Source: Pseudomonadota bacterium
Lineage (GTDB): Bacteria; Pseudomonadota; Gammaproteobacteria; Acidithiobacillales; Acidithiobacillaceae
Assembly: GCA_021840785.1 (NCBI GenBank)
Contig: JAKBXD010000048.1
Coordinates: 1 to 12,370, forward strand
DNA: 12,370 nt
Direction: 5' to 3'
The notes beneath the pieces were generated by a model. That model ran no database searches, was not told the origin of the DNA, and was given only the letters and a program-made list of their open reading frames with translations. Of the stretch, positions 1-8,462 are shown piece by piece; within the stretch, counting starts at the first letter, position 1, and the number at the start of each line of letters is the position of its first letter. Made by a program: the position numbers and the translations under genes.

Positions 1-364
1 TCTGGCCATGGCGACCATGGATCTGATCAAACTACACGGCGGCGAGCCCGCCAATTTTCTGGATGTGGGCGGTGGCGCGGCCGCGGACAAGGTCACCCAG
101 GCCTTCAAGCTCATTCTCTCGGACATCCGGGTGAAGGCGATACTGGTCAATATCTTCGGGGGCATCACCCGCTGTGATCTGCTCGCGGAAGGCATCATCC
201 AGGCCGCGGCAGAGGTGGGTATTCATCTGCCGGTGGTGGTGCGTCTGGAGGGCACTAAAAAGGAGGAGGGCATGGCCCTGCTGCGTGACAGTGGTCTCTC
301 CCTGATCACCGCCGACGGTCTTACGGATGCGGCGATGAAAGCTGTCGCCGCGGCACAGGGTTGA
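1..364 (+). CDS. sucC: Succinyl-CoA synthetase beta subunit, C-terminal part (5' end outside window)
   Basis: This is the last ~120 codons of the beta subunit of succinyl-CoA synthetase, which interconverts succinyl-CoA and succinate with formation of a nucleoside triphosphate in the citric acid cycle. The frame is open to the left edge, with the first whole codon at base 2. ATG codons at 8 and 17 are internal methionines, because the conserved run [34 protein letters not shown] and [13 protein letters not shown] matches the middle and end of the family (about 390 residues in E. coli). The catalytic partner sucD follows at 707, with one small gene in between. The ATP-grasp domain that decides ATP or GTP preference is outside the window, so nucleotide specificity cannot be judged. 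Identification is firm. Confidence 0.95.
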   Translation, partial: LAMATMDLIKLHGGEPANFLDVGGGAAADKVTQAFKLILSDIRVKAILVNIFGGITRCDLLAEGIIQAAAEVGIHLPVVVRLEGTKKEEGMALLRDSGLSLITADGLTDAAMKAVAAAQG

Positions 365-365
365 C

Positions 366-710
366 GTGTCTATCAATATCCTCTGGTTACAACGCCTGTG
401 GCCGGTGCTGCGCAGCTCCGGCCCGCTGATTTCCCGTCTCGCCGATGTCTATGTAAAACGTGGTGCCGATCAAAAAAGTGCTGAGGTGATGGCGGAGATG
501 GCGGTGTTGCTCGATCAGATTCTCGATGAGCGGCTTAAATCTGTCGCGCAGGCTGACGATATCGATGCGTTGCGCCGGGATCTGGCGGCTTTGCGCGCGG
601 ATGTCGATAAAATCGGTCCGGCACCCCGGCGCAATCCCTATGTGCTTCTTCTGCTCCTCGGAGAGGCGGTAATTGGTATTCTTCTTATCATGATTCTGGT
701 GCATCTATGA
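366..710 (+). CDS. Small tail-anchored membrane protein of unknown function between sucC and sucD
   Basis: I do not recognise this 114-residue protein. A GTG start at 366 lies one base after the sucC stop, and its stop overlaps the sucD ATG in an ATGA arrangement (707-710), so translation is probably coupled to both neighbours. The N-terminus (1-30) is moderately hydrophobic/basic. Residues 35-60 look helical ([19 protein letters not shown]). Residues 62-84 have an acidic/leucine heptad-like pattern that could be a short coiled coil ([20 protein letters not shown]). A basic PRRN stretch then precedes a strong C-terminal transmembrane segment at about 91-113, with a glutamate (E100) inside it. 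No signal peptide or catalytic motif is visible. It may tether something to the inner membrane, but that is only inference. The tight overlaps on both sides and sensible protein architecture argue that it is a real gene. Confidence 0.75.
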   Translation: MSINILWLQRLWPVLRSSGPLISRLADVYVKRGADQKSAEVMAEMAVLLDQILDERLKSVAQADDIDALRRDLAALRADVDKIGPAPRRNPYVLLLLLGEAVIGILLIMILVHL

Positions 711-1578
711 GCATATTGCTGTCCCGCGAAACGCGTGTGATCTGCCAGGGCTTTACCGGCAAGCAGGGGACTTTTCACTCGCAACAGGCCATGGCCTATG
801 GCACTTGCATGGTGGGTGGGGTGACCCCCGGCAAGGGCGGCAGCCGCCATCTTGATCTGCCGGTGTTTGATACGGTGGCTGGTGCTGTGCAGGATACCGG
901 GGCCGAGGCCAGTGTGATCTATGTACCCTCACCTTTTGCCGCCGATGCGATCATTGAGGCGGCTGCCGCGGGTATCCAACTCATCGTCTGCATCACCGAA
1001 GGTATTCCGGTGCATGACATGCTGATGGTGAAGCATTATCTGGCGGACACAGCGACGCGACTCATCGGCCCTAACTGTCCGGGAATCATCACGCCGGGAC
1101 AGTCCAAGATCGGGATCATGCCCGGCGCCATTCACCAGACCGGACGGGTAGGCATTGTTTCCCGCTCCGGCACCCTCACCTATGAAGCGGTAGAGCAGAC
1201 CACCCGCCTGGGCCTGGGGCAGAGTACCTGCGTGGGCATCGGCGGAGACCCCCTGATTGGCATGGATTTTATTGAAATATTGCAGCTTTTTGAGGCGGAC
1301 CCGCAGACCGAGGTGATTGTCATGGTGGGCGAGATCGGCGGACGCATGGAGGAGGACGCGGCGGCCTTTATCCAGAAGCATGTCCGTAAACCGGTGGTGG
1401 CTTTCATTGCTGGTTCCACGGCGCCCAAGGGCAAGCGCATGGGTCATGCGGGGGCTATCATCGACGGTGGCGCAGGAACGGCGGCGGCCAAATATGCGGT
1501 ACTGGAAGCGGCGGGCGTCCATTGTGTGCATTCCCCCGCCGATTTGGGCACCCGGGTGGCCGAGGTACTGGGGCGCTG

Positions 1579-1579
<1 letters not shown>
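707..1579 (+). CDS. sucD: Succinyl-CoA synthetase alpha subunit
   Basis: The alpha subunit carries the CoA-binding Rossmann domain and the phosphohistidine of succinyl-CoA synthetase. The 290-residue product is full length (E. coli about 289). Visible family motifs are [14 protein letters not shown] near the N-terminus (CoA binding), GGVTPGKGG, the [11 protein letters not shown] segment, SRSGTLTYE, and [12 protein letters not shown] near the C-terminus. The active-site histidine in GHAGA is H247. The ATG overlaps the stop of the upstream small gene, and the TGA (1577-1579) shares one base with the nadE ATG. With sucC this forms the usual heterodimer pair, although the two genes are separated here by a 114-codon gene instead of being adjacent. 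Function is certain. The one oddity is the inserted gene. Confidence 0.97.
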
Positions 1580-3563
<1,984 letters not shown>

Positions 3564-3573
3564 TGAGAATAAT

Positions 3574-3596
3574 GGCGGGACGCTGATCGCCCCGCC
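3574..3596. terminator. Hairpin between convergent glnB and bamD, possible two-way terminator
   Basis: In the 44-base gap between the ends of glnB and bamD, GGCGGG (3574-3579) pairs with CCCGCC (3591-3596). Two more inner pairs (CG 3581-3582 with CG 3588-3589) flank a five-base loop after one A-C mismatch. The + side lacks a clear T run afterwards. On the - strand the stem is followed by ATTATTCT, which is moderately U-rich. Its position between convergent genes fits a terminator, more plausibly for bamD than for glnB. The call rests on structure and place only. Confidence 0.4.
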
Positions 3597-3607
3597 GGAG
3601 TCTCCGC

Positions 3608-4360
3608 TTAGGGCTTCGCGCTACTGCCGAGATCAGAAAGATACTTGCTCTTCGGATAGTTATAGGCGAGTACGGAGGCAGTGGTCCGCGCCAGATTTGG
3701 CAGATTCAGATGCCGGTAGGAGCGCGCCAGATAATAGAGCGCCTCTTCCCGCGCGGGGCTCAGCTGGTAGCGGGTGATCACTGTATTGCAGCGGTTCGCC
3801 GCAGCGACATAAGCGTGACGCACATAGTAGAATTTGCAGATGTTCAGGTTGCGCTGGCCGAGGAGGTCGATGATCTTGGCCATGCGCAGGCGGGCATCAA
3901 TGGCATAGGCACTGTCTGGCCAGCGTTTCGCCAGCGTGTCGAGGGTGCTGAAGGCCTCCTCGGCAGGTCTGGGGTTCTCCTCCACACCCTGAATGGCCTG
4001 GTAATAAGCGATGCCTTTCAGATACCAGGCGTAATCCACGTGAGGATTGGCCGGGTGCAGTTTGATGAAGCGCTCCGCCGCCGCCACCGCCGCCTTGGAA
4101 TCCCCGCGCTGATAATAGCTGTATGCCGTATTGAGTTGCGCTTGTTCGGCGTAAGGGCCGTATGGGTAGCGGGTCTCGAGATCTTCGTACTGCTTAATGG
4201 CAGAGGTGTAGTCGCCGTGCTCCATGGCCTTTTGGGCGGGTTGGAACAGCGTCTCGGCAGACTCGTGGCGATCCGCAGAGCTGTCAGGTTTATTCGGGCT
4301 GCTGGCACAACCGGCGATCAGGGCGGTACAGCACAGGGATATCAGTATGCGTTTGCTCAT
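3608..4360 (-). CDS. bamD: Outer membrane protein assembly factor BamD (lipoprotein)
   Basis: BamD is the essential lipoprotein of the BAM complex that inserts beta-barrel proteins into the outer membrane. It sits on the periplasmic face of that membrane. The predicted 250-residue product (E. coli about 245) begins MSKRILISLCCTALIAGC, a lipoprotein signal with lipobox LIAGC and acylated cysteine C18. Tetratricopeptide-like repeats follow, with segments such as DYTSAIKQYEDLETRYPYGPYAEQA, AAVAAAERFIKLHPANPHVDYAWYLKGIAYY and a C-terminal AREEALYYLARSYRHL. I chose the ATG at 4358-4360 because it gives a classical signal peptide; in-frame ATGs further upstream would put extra residues before it. 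No Shine-Dalgarno sequence is visible before this ATG. It diverges from rluD across 28 bases, the arrangement also known in E. coli. Identification is secure. Confidence 0.93.
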   Translation of the reverse strand: MSKRILISLCCTALIAGCASSPNKPDSSADRHESAETLFQPAQKAMEHGDYTSAIKQYEDLETRYPYGPYAEQAQLNTAYSYYQRGDSKAAVAAAERFIKLHPANPHVDYAWYLKGIAYYQAIQGVEENPRPAEEAFSTLDTLAKRWPDSAYAIDARLRMAKIIDLLGQRNLNICKFYYVRHAYVAAANRCNTVITRYQLSPAREEALYYLARSYRHLNLPNLARTTASVLAYNYPKSKYLSDLGSSAKP

Positions 4361-4380
4361 GAAGGACAATAGTCTATAGT
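4352..4380. promoter_or_regulatory. Candidate overlapping divergent promoter between bamD and rluD
   Basis: Only 28 bases separate the two start codons. A palindromic CTATAG (4374-4379) supplies a -10-like element in both directions: TATAGT at 4375-4380 on the + strand and TATAGA at 4378-4373 on the - strand. For the + direction a weak -35-like TTTGCT (4352-4357) lies 17 bases upstream, inside the bamD start. No good -35 is seen for the - direction. If used, transcription would begin within a few bases of each ATG, giving leaderless or nearly leaderless messages. That agrees with the absence of a Shine-Dalgarno sequence before either gene. This is weak consensus matching and unproven. Confidence 0.28.
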
Positions 4381-4388
4381 GGCGAACC

Positions 4389-5348
4389 ATGAGCGACGAT
4401 AGTACGGGTATTCCCATGATTTTGCCAGAGGAGCAGGCTGGCCAACGTCTCGATGCGGTGTTGAGTCAGTTGCTGCCGGAAACCAGCCGCAGTCGTATCC
4501 AGACCTTGGTGCGGGATGGCCGGATTCTGGTGGATGGTGTGGTCGAAAAGCCCAGCGCACGGATTCGCGGTGGTGAACAGGTAGAAATCAACTGGCCGGA
4601 GATCGAGCCCAGCACTTGGCTGGCCCAGGATTTGCCGCTGCATATTCTGTATGAAGATGCGGATATCCTCGTTGTGCACAAGCCGGCAGGGCAGCTTACC
4701 CACCCCGGCGCCGGTCATGCCGACGGCACGCTGGTCAATGCCGTGCTGGCCCATGTGCCGGATAATGCCTACCTGCCCCGCGGCGGCATTGTCCATCGGC
4801 TGGACAAGGACACTACGGGCCTGCTGGTGGTGGCGAAAAGCGAGATGGCGCGACAGTCACTGATCGACCAGCTCGGTGACCATACCATGCACCGCGAATA
4901 CCTCGCGCTGGTGATGGGGCCGATGACCGGTGGTGGCCGGGTAGACGCGCCCATCGGCCGCCATGCCCACGACCGCCTGCGGATGACCGTGCGCGATGAC
5001 GGCCGACCGGCGCAGACCGAATATCGGTTGGTGGAGCGCTTCCCCCGCCATAGCTACCTGCGCCTGCGTCTGGCGACGGGGCGTACCCATCAGATACGTG
5101 TGCACATGACACACATCGGCCACCCGTTGGTGGGTGATCCGGTCTATGGGGGGCGGATGATGGTTCCGCAAGGGTTGGATGAGGTCGCGCTGGCCCATTG
5201 GCGGCAGTTCCGCCGCCAGGCTTTGCATGCCTGGCGTTTACGCCTCTACCATCCGGAAAGCGGGGCGCTGATGACCTGGGAAAGCCCGCTGCCTGAAGAC
5301 ATGACCGAATTGCTGACTCTGCTGCGCGATGCGCGTGATGGCGACTGA
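4389..5348 (+). CDS. rluD: 23S rRNA pseudouridine synthase, RluD family
   Basis: RluD-type enzymes convert uridines of 23S rRNA (positions around 1911-1917 in E. coli) to pseudouridine during large-subunit assembly. The 319-residue product has an N-terminal S4 RNA-binding domain (about 18-70: GQRLDAVLSQLLPETSRSRIQTL) and then the catalytic domain. The nucleophilic aspartate D139 is in HRLDKDTTG, and further family segments are VVHKPAGQLTHPG, RTHQIRVHMTHIGHPLVGDPVYGG and the C-terminal RQALHAWRL. I use the ATG at 4389. An in-frame ATG at 4416 (M10) is a real alternative, since homologues start close to that point and neither has a clear ribosome-binding site. The divergent bamD and downstream pgeF match the E. 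coli gene order and support RluD over RluC or RluA. Confidence 0.92.
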   Translation: MSDDSTGIPMILPEEQAGQRLDAVLSQLLPETSRSRIQTLVRDGRILVDGVVEKPSARIRGGEQVEINWPEIEPSTWLAQDLPLHILYEDADILVVHKPAGQLTHPGAGHADGTLVNAVLAHVPDNAYLPRGGIVHRLDKDTTGLLVVAKSEMARQSLIDQLGDHTMHREYLALVMGPMTGGGRVDAPIGRHAHDRLRMTVRDDGRPAQTEYRLVERFPRHSYLRLRLATGRTHQIRVHMTHIGHPLVGDPVYGGRMMVPQGLDEVALAHWRQFRRQALHAWRLRLYHPESGALMTWESPLPEDMTELLTLLRDARDGD

Positions 5349-6090
5349 AGAGGCTGGTTATTGGGTGCCGGACTGGCCCGTGCCCTACGGGGTACGCAGT
5401 GCCATCACCGTGCGCAGCGGCGGTGTCAGTCAGGGCGCCTATGCATCACTCAATCTCGGCGACCATGTGGGCGATGCGCCGGAGGCGGTGGCAAGGAATC
5501 GGGAACGGCTGCGGACCATGCTGGAATTACCTGGCGAGCCCCGTTGGTTGCGGCAGGTGCATGGCACGGGGGTCGCCGCCCTGACGGTCGCGCCAGCGCG
5601 CGCTTTGGAAGCGGATGGCGCAGTCACCGCCATACCGGGCGTGGTGCTGGCGGTGCTCACCGCCGATTGTCTGCCGGTGCTGGCTTGCGGCGGGGACGGT
5701 CGTCATATCGGTGTTTTTCACGTCGGCTGGCGTGGCTTGTTGGCGGGTATCCTGGAACGCGGTGTGGCCGCCATGCCGGTGGCACCAGAGGATATTTTGA
5801 TATACTTGGGACCTGCCATCGGACCTGAACATTTCGAGGTTGGGCCGGAAGTGCGGGCGGCTTTCCTGGCGGAGGATGCCGGGGCGGCGGCCGCCTTCCG
5901 CCCCGGGCATGGGGACCGCTGGCTCGCGAATATTTATGCACTGGCGCGGCGACGTTTGCAGCGGGCCGGCGTGCAGACCATTTTTGGTGGTAATCTGTGT
6001 ACGGTGGCTGACCCGGCACGTTATTTCTCTTATCGGCGTGACGGTGTTACCGGACGTATGGCTTCTCTGATCTGGAAGGAGGACGTATAG
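5329..6090 (+). CDS. pgeF: PgeF/YfiH family protein (laccase-domain; peptidoglycan editing factor / purine nucleoside phosphorylase)
   Basis: Member of the YfiH/DUF152 family, formerly called polyphenol oxidases. Known roles are keeping L-serine out of the peptidoglycan stem peptide, and a reported purine enzyme activity (adenosine phosphorolysis and deamination, and phosphorolysis of methylthioadenosine) shared with mammalian FAMIN/LACC1. The 253-residue product shows the family order: SLNLGDHVGD, the metal-type residues H78 (QVHGTG), C114 (TADCLPV) and H131 (HVGWRGLLAG), a GPAIGPEHFEVG segment, and the C-terminal YRRDGVTGRMASLIW. All expected ligands are kept. The gene overlaps the end of rluD by 20 bases; if the in-frame ATG at 5338 is used the overlap is 11. 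Its stop is one base before the mtnD ATG, so it is transcriptionally and perhaps functionally tied to methionine salvage. Confidence 0.9.
   Translation: MRVMATEEAGYWVPDWPVPYGVRSAITVRSGGVSQGAYASLNLGDHVGDAPEAVARNRERLRTMLELPGEPRWLRQVHGTGVAALTVAPARALEADGAVTAIPGVVLAVLTADCLPVLACGGDGRHIGVFHVGWRGLLAGILERGVAAMPVAPEDILIYLGPAIGPEHFEVGPEVRAAFLAEDAGAAAAFRPGHGDRWLANIYALARRRLQRAGVQTIFGGNLCTVADPARYFSYRRDGVTGRMASLIWKEDV
6076..6083 (+). promoter_or_regulatory. Strong Shine-Dalgarno sequence for mtnD
   Basis: AAGGAGGA lies 8 bases before the mtnD ATG, inside the last codons of pgeF. It is by far the best ribosome-binding site in the rluD-def run, where most other genes rely on overlapping stops and starts. It fixes the mtnD start and suggests higher translation from this point in the message than from rluD and pgeF. 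Confidence 0.8.
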
Positions 6091-6091
6091 C

Positions 6092-6640
6092 ATGGCGACT
6101 TTGCAATATGCAGAATCTGCGCGGCGGATCACGGACGCGGCGCAGATTGCCACCATCCTGGCCCCCCTGGGCATCACCTTGCAGACGATCCCGGTGACGG
6201 GGGGGCGCGCCGCGGCGCTGCTGGCTCAGCCCCAACTGGATGCGGAGGCGCAGGTGGCGTTGCTGACGGCTCTGGACGATGTCTTCCAGCGTTTGCAGCG
6301 GGAAAAGGGTTATCAGGAGCGGGATCTGGTCGTGTTGTATCCCGAGCATCCACAGTTGCCGGAACTCAACGCCCGCTTCCATCGTATGCACACCCATGAT
6401 GATGAAGAGGTTCGCTATATTGTGGACGGAGAAGGTGTTTTTGGCTTCGTTCTGGAAGACGGTGCACAAGTCGAATTGACCGTGCAGGCGGGGGATTATG
6501 TTCACATCCCGGCGGACGTGGAACACTGGTTCCGCCTGAATGATGCGCAGCGGATCAAAGCGGTGCGCTACTTCAGTGCGCGCGGTGGCTGGACCCCGCA
6601 TTATACGGACCGCGCCCTTCAGCATTTCCCCAACCCATGA
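6092..6640 (+). CDS. mtnD: Acireductone dioxygenase (methionine salvage)
   Basis: Oxidises the acireductone 1,2-dihydroxy-3-keto-5-methylthiopentene. With Fe2+ the products are formate and 2-keto-4-methylthiobutyrate, the direct precursor of methionine; with Ni2+ the family makes an off-pathway product and CO. The 182-residue product has the usual length and a cupin fold. Metal ligands are visible: H100 and H102 in HTHDDEEVRYIVDG, E106 in the same motif, and H145 in VEHWFRL. These line up with the HxH, E and H ligands of the Klebsiella enzyme. The GGW segment (165-167) near the C-terminus is also typical. The start is set by a strong ribosome-binding site, and the stop overlaps the next gene's ATG (ATGA at 6637-6640). 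A G7 run occurs at 6199-6205. Confidence 0.95.
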   Translation: MATLQYAESARRITDAAQIATILAPLGITLQTIPVTGGRAAALLAQPQLDAEAQVALLTALDDVFQRLQREKGYQERDLVVLYPEHPQLPELNARFHRMHTHDDEEVRYIVDGEGVFGFVLEDGAQVELTVQAGDYVHIPADVEHWFRLNDAQRIKAVRYFSARGGWTPHYTDRALQHFPNP

Positions 6641-7809
6641 CGACTTTTATTGAGGTCGATTACCAGTTCCCCGCCGGGATAGACGCCCGGCGGCAGGCGC
6701 AGGCCATCGCCATCGGCCAGACTGCAGGGAGCTGGGATGCACGCTTTCAGCACCGGGAGGCGCAGTTGCGTGGTCATCTGGGGGAGGTGATCGCCATTGC
6801 CGAACTGGCGGCTGGGCGACATCAGGCCACGGTGCGCTTCCCCGCCGCCAATGTGGATGGTCGCCTCGGCAGCCTGCTCACAATGATTTTCGGCAAATAC
6901 TCCCTGGCGGGTCCCGCCAAGGTGATGGCCATTCGTCTGCCGGAGCGCTTCGGGCAGGCGCCACGCTTCGGGCTGGGCGGCATCCGCGAACGACTGGGGG
7001 TGCATGAACGACCCCTGGTCATGGCCATCTTCAAACCGGCGCTGGGGCTGACGGCGGCGGATCATGCCGCGATTCTGGCGGAGGTTGCCGTTGCCGGGCT
7101 GGATATCATCAAGGATGACGAAATCCTCCCGGACCTGCCGATGGCGGCGACCCTGGCGCGCTGGGAGGCCTGCGCGCCGGTGATCGAGGCGCGGCGTGAT
7201 CAGACGGGTCGTGATTTGCTCTACGCGGTGAATCTCTCGGGGGATGCCCAGCAGGTGCAGACGCTGGCGTTGCAACTGGTGGCCGCCGGCGCCAATGCGC
7301 TGCTCCTGAATGTGCTGGCGTATGGTTTTCCGGTACTGGAGGCACTGGCCGCCGATCCCGACATCGATGTACCGATCTTCACCCATCCCGCCCTGGCGGG
7401 TGCCTGGTGCGGCGCGCCGGATTACGGTTTTGCCTATGGCGCCTTGCTGGGCACATTGATGGCTTGTGGCGGTGCGGATGCGGTGCTCTATCCGGCCCAT
7501 TATGGCAGTCTGCCCTTCGCCGCGGCGGACGAATGGGCCATCGTCGCCGCGCTGCGGGCGCGGGGCGTGGCGCCGGTGCCTTCGGCGGGCGTGCATCCCG
7601 GCATGGTGGGGCGCATCCTCGATGACTATGGAACCGAAGTCATCCTCAACGCGGGGACCGGGATCATGGACCATCCCCAGGGTGCCGCGAGCGGGGTACT
7701 GGCTTTTCACGAAGCCATCGAGCGCTGGCAGGATGCGGCGCCGCGCACTCTGGAAGATTTGCCCGCCGGGCCCTTGCGGGCGGCGGTGGAAAAATGGGGG
7801 CAGGGCTGA
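6637..7809 (+). CDS. mtnW: RuBisCO-like protein, probable 2,3-diketo-5-methylthiopentyl-1-phosphate enolase
   Basis: Form IV (RuBisCO-like) protein of 390 residues, related to the RuBisCO large subunit but not a carboxylase. In methionine salvage the MtnW type enolises diketo-methylthiopentyl-1-phosphate. Visible features are FGK with K87; FKPALGL with K133, where RuBisCO K175 is kept but K177 is alanine (A135); and the carbamylation/metal motif KDDE with K159, D161 and E162. H250 is in FTHPA, and PSAG at 315-318 and NAGTG at 338-342 replace the phosphate-binding SGG and GGG. The loop-6 lysine (RuBisCO K334) is absent, the region reading LYPAHYGSLPF. Loss of K177 and K334 argues against CO2 fixation. 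mtnD upstream and mtnX and mtnB downstream support the enolase call. The start overlaps the mtnD stop by 4 bases. Confidence 0.88.
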   Translation: MTTFIEVDYQFPAGIDARRQAQAIAIGQTAGSWDARFQHREAQLRGHLGEVIAIAELAAGRHQATVRFPAANVDGRLGSLLTMIFGKYSLAGPAKVMAIRLPERFGQAPRFGLGGIRERLGVHERPLVMAIFKPALGLTAADHAAILAEVAVAGLDIIKDDEILPDLPMAATLARWEACAPVIEARRDQTGRDLLYAVNLSGDAQQVQTLALQLVAAGANALLLNVLAYGFPVLEALAADPDIDVPIFTHPALAGAWCGAPDYGFAYGALLGTLMACGGADAVLYPAHYGSLPFAAADEWAIVAALRARGVAPVPSAGVHPGMVGRILDDYGTEVILNAGTGIMDHPQGAASGVLAFHEAIERWQDAAPRTLEDLPAGPLRAAVEKWGQG

Positions 7810-8462
7810 TGCAAAGAGCCATTTTTTGTGACTTCGACGGCACCATCACCGAGGCCGAAGTCTTCGTGGCCCTTATGCACCATTTTGCGCCGAAGGCCGC
7901 CGCCCGGGTCTTGCCGGAAATCTATGCGCAGCGCCTGACCCTGCGCGATGGTCTGCCCCAGGTGCTCGGCACCATCCCCTCGCGGCGCTGGTCGGAGCTG
8001 GAGGATTTTGTACGGGATACGGCATTGCGTCCGGGGCTGGTCGGGTTGCTGGCCCAGGCCAAAAAGGCCGATATCCCCTTTATTGTCGTCACCGGCGGCT
8101 TCACGCGCATGGCCGAGATCGCCCTCGCCCCTTATCGTCAGGAAATTTACGCCGTCCATGGTCTTGAGGCGGATATCACCGGCGAATACCTGCGGGTGTT
8201 CTCGCCCTGGCAGGATGACCATGAACTGGTGGCCAAGGCCGCCGTGATCGCGCACTATCAACCCGAGGATGCCGTCTGCATTGGGGACTCCATCACCGAT
8301 TTGCGGGTGGCCCGGCAGTGTCCCCTGGTCTGTGCACGGGACCGTCTCGCGGAATATCTGCGGGAGGAGGGGCGTGCCTTCCTGCCCTTCGATGACTTCC
8401 GGGATGTGAGCGCCGCCCTTGAGCAACGCGGCTGGTGGCGGGAGCCTACCCATGCACCATGA
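7809..8462 (+). CDS. mtnX: 2-Hydroxy-3-keto-5-methylthiopentenyl-1-phosphate phosphatase
   Basis: HAD-family phosphatase that dephosphorylates the enol product of MtnW to give the acireductone used by MtnD. From the ATG at 7809 the product is 217 residues. This start shares one base with the upstream stop and has a GGGGG stretch 8 bases before it; an in-frame ATG at 7794 would only add five residues before the first strand. The HAD motifs are in order: DFDGT with D8 and D10 (nucleophile and acid/base), VTGG with T95, a candidate motif III lysine K143, and IGDSITD with D160 and D164. The helical cap lies between motifs I and II, a PSP/MtnX-like layout. Context decides MtnX over serine phosphatase, since it lies between the RuBisCO-like gene and mtnB. 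Confidence 0.9.
   Translation: MQRAIFCDFDGTITEAEVFVALMHHFAPKAAARVLPEIYAQRLTLRDGLPQVLGTIPSRRWSELEDFVRDTALRPGLVGLLAQAKKADIPFIVVTGGFTRMAEIALAPYRQEIYAVHGLEADITGEYLRVFSPWQDDHELVAKAAVIAHYQPEDAVCIGDSITDLRVARQCPLVCARDRLAEYLREEGRAFLPFDDFRDVSAALEQRGWWREPTHAP

Noticed and set aside
1522..1578. Upstream extension of nadE from an in-frame ATG at 1522
   Set aside because: It would overlap sucD by 58 bases and adds residues unrelated to the nitrilase fold; the ATG at 1579 begins exactly with the conserved MRIALAQIN strand.
3710..4372. + strand open frame of about 220 codons opposite bamD
   Set aside because: The - strand gives a lipoprotein signal and TPR-like repeats of standard BamD length; the + strand frame has no family features.
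6619..7710. Long open frame on the - strand opposite the RuBisCO-like gene
   Set aside because: Its translation is rich in Arg, His and Gln with no recognisable motif, it lies fully opposite a clear conserved gene, and such frames are expected by chance in GC-rich DNA.
6637..7809. Possibility that this is a true CO2-fixing RuBisCO large subunit
   Set aside because: The equivalents of K177 and K334 are absent, the protein is shorter than Form I enzymes, no small subunit gene follows, and the neighbours are methionine salvage genes.
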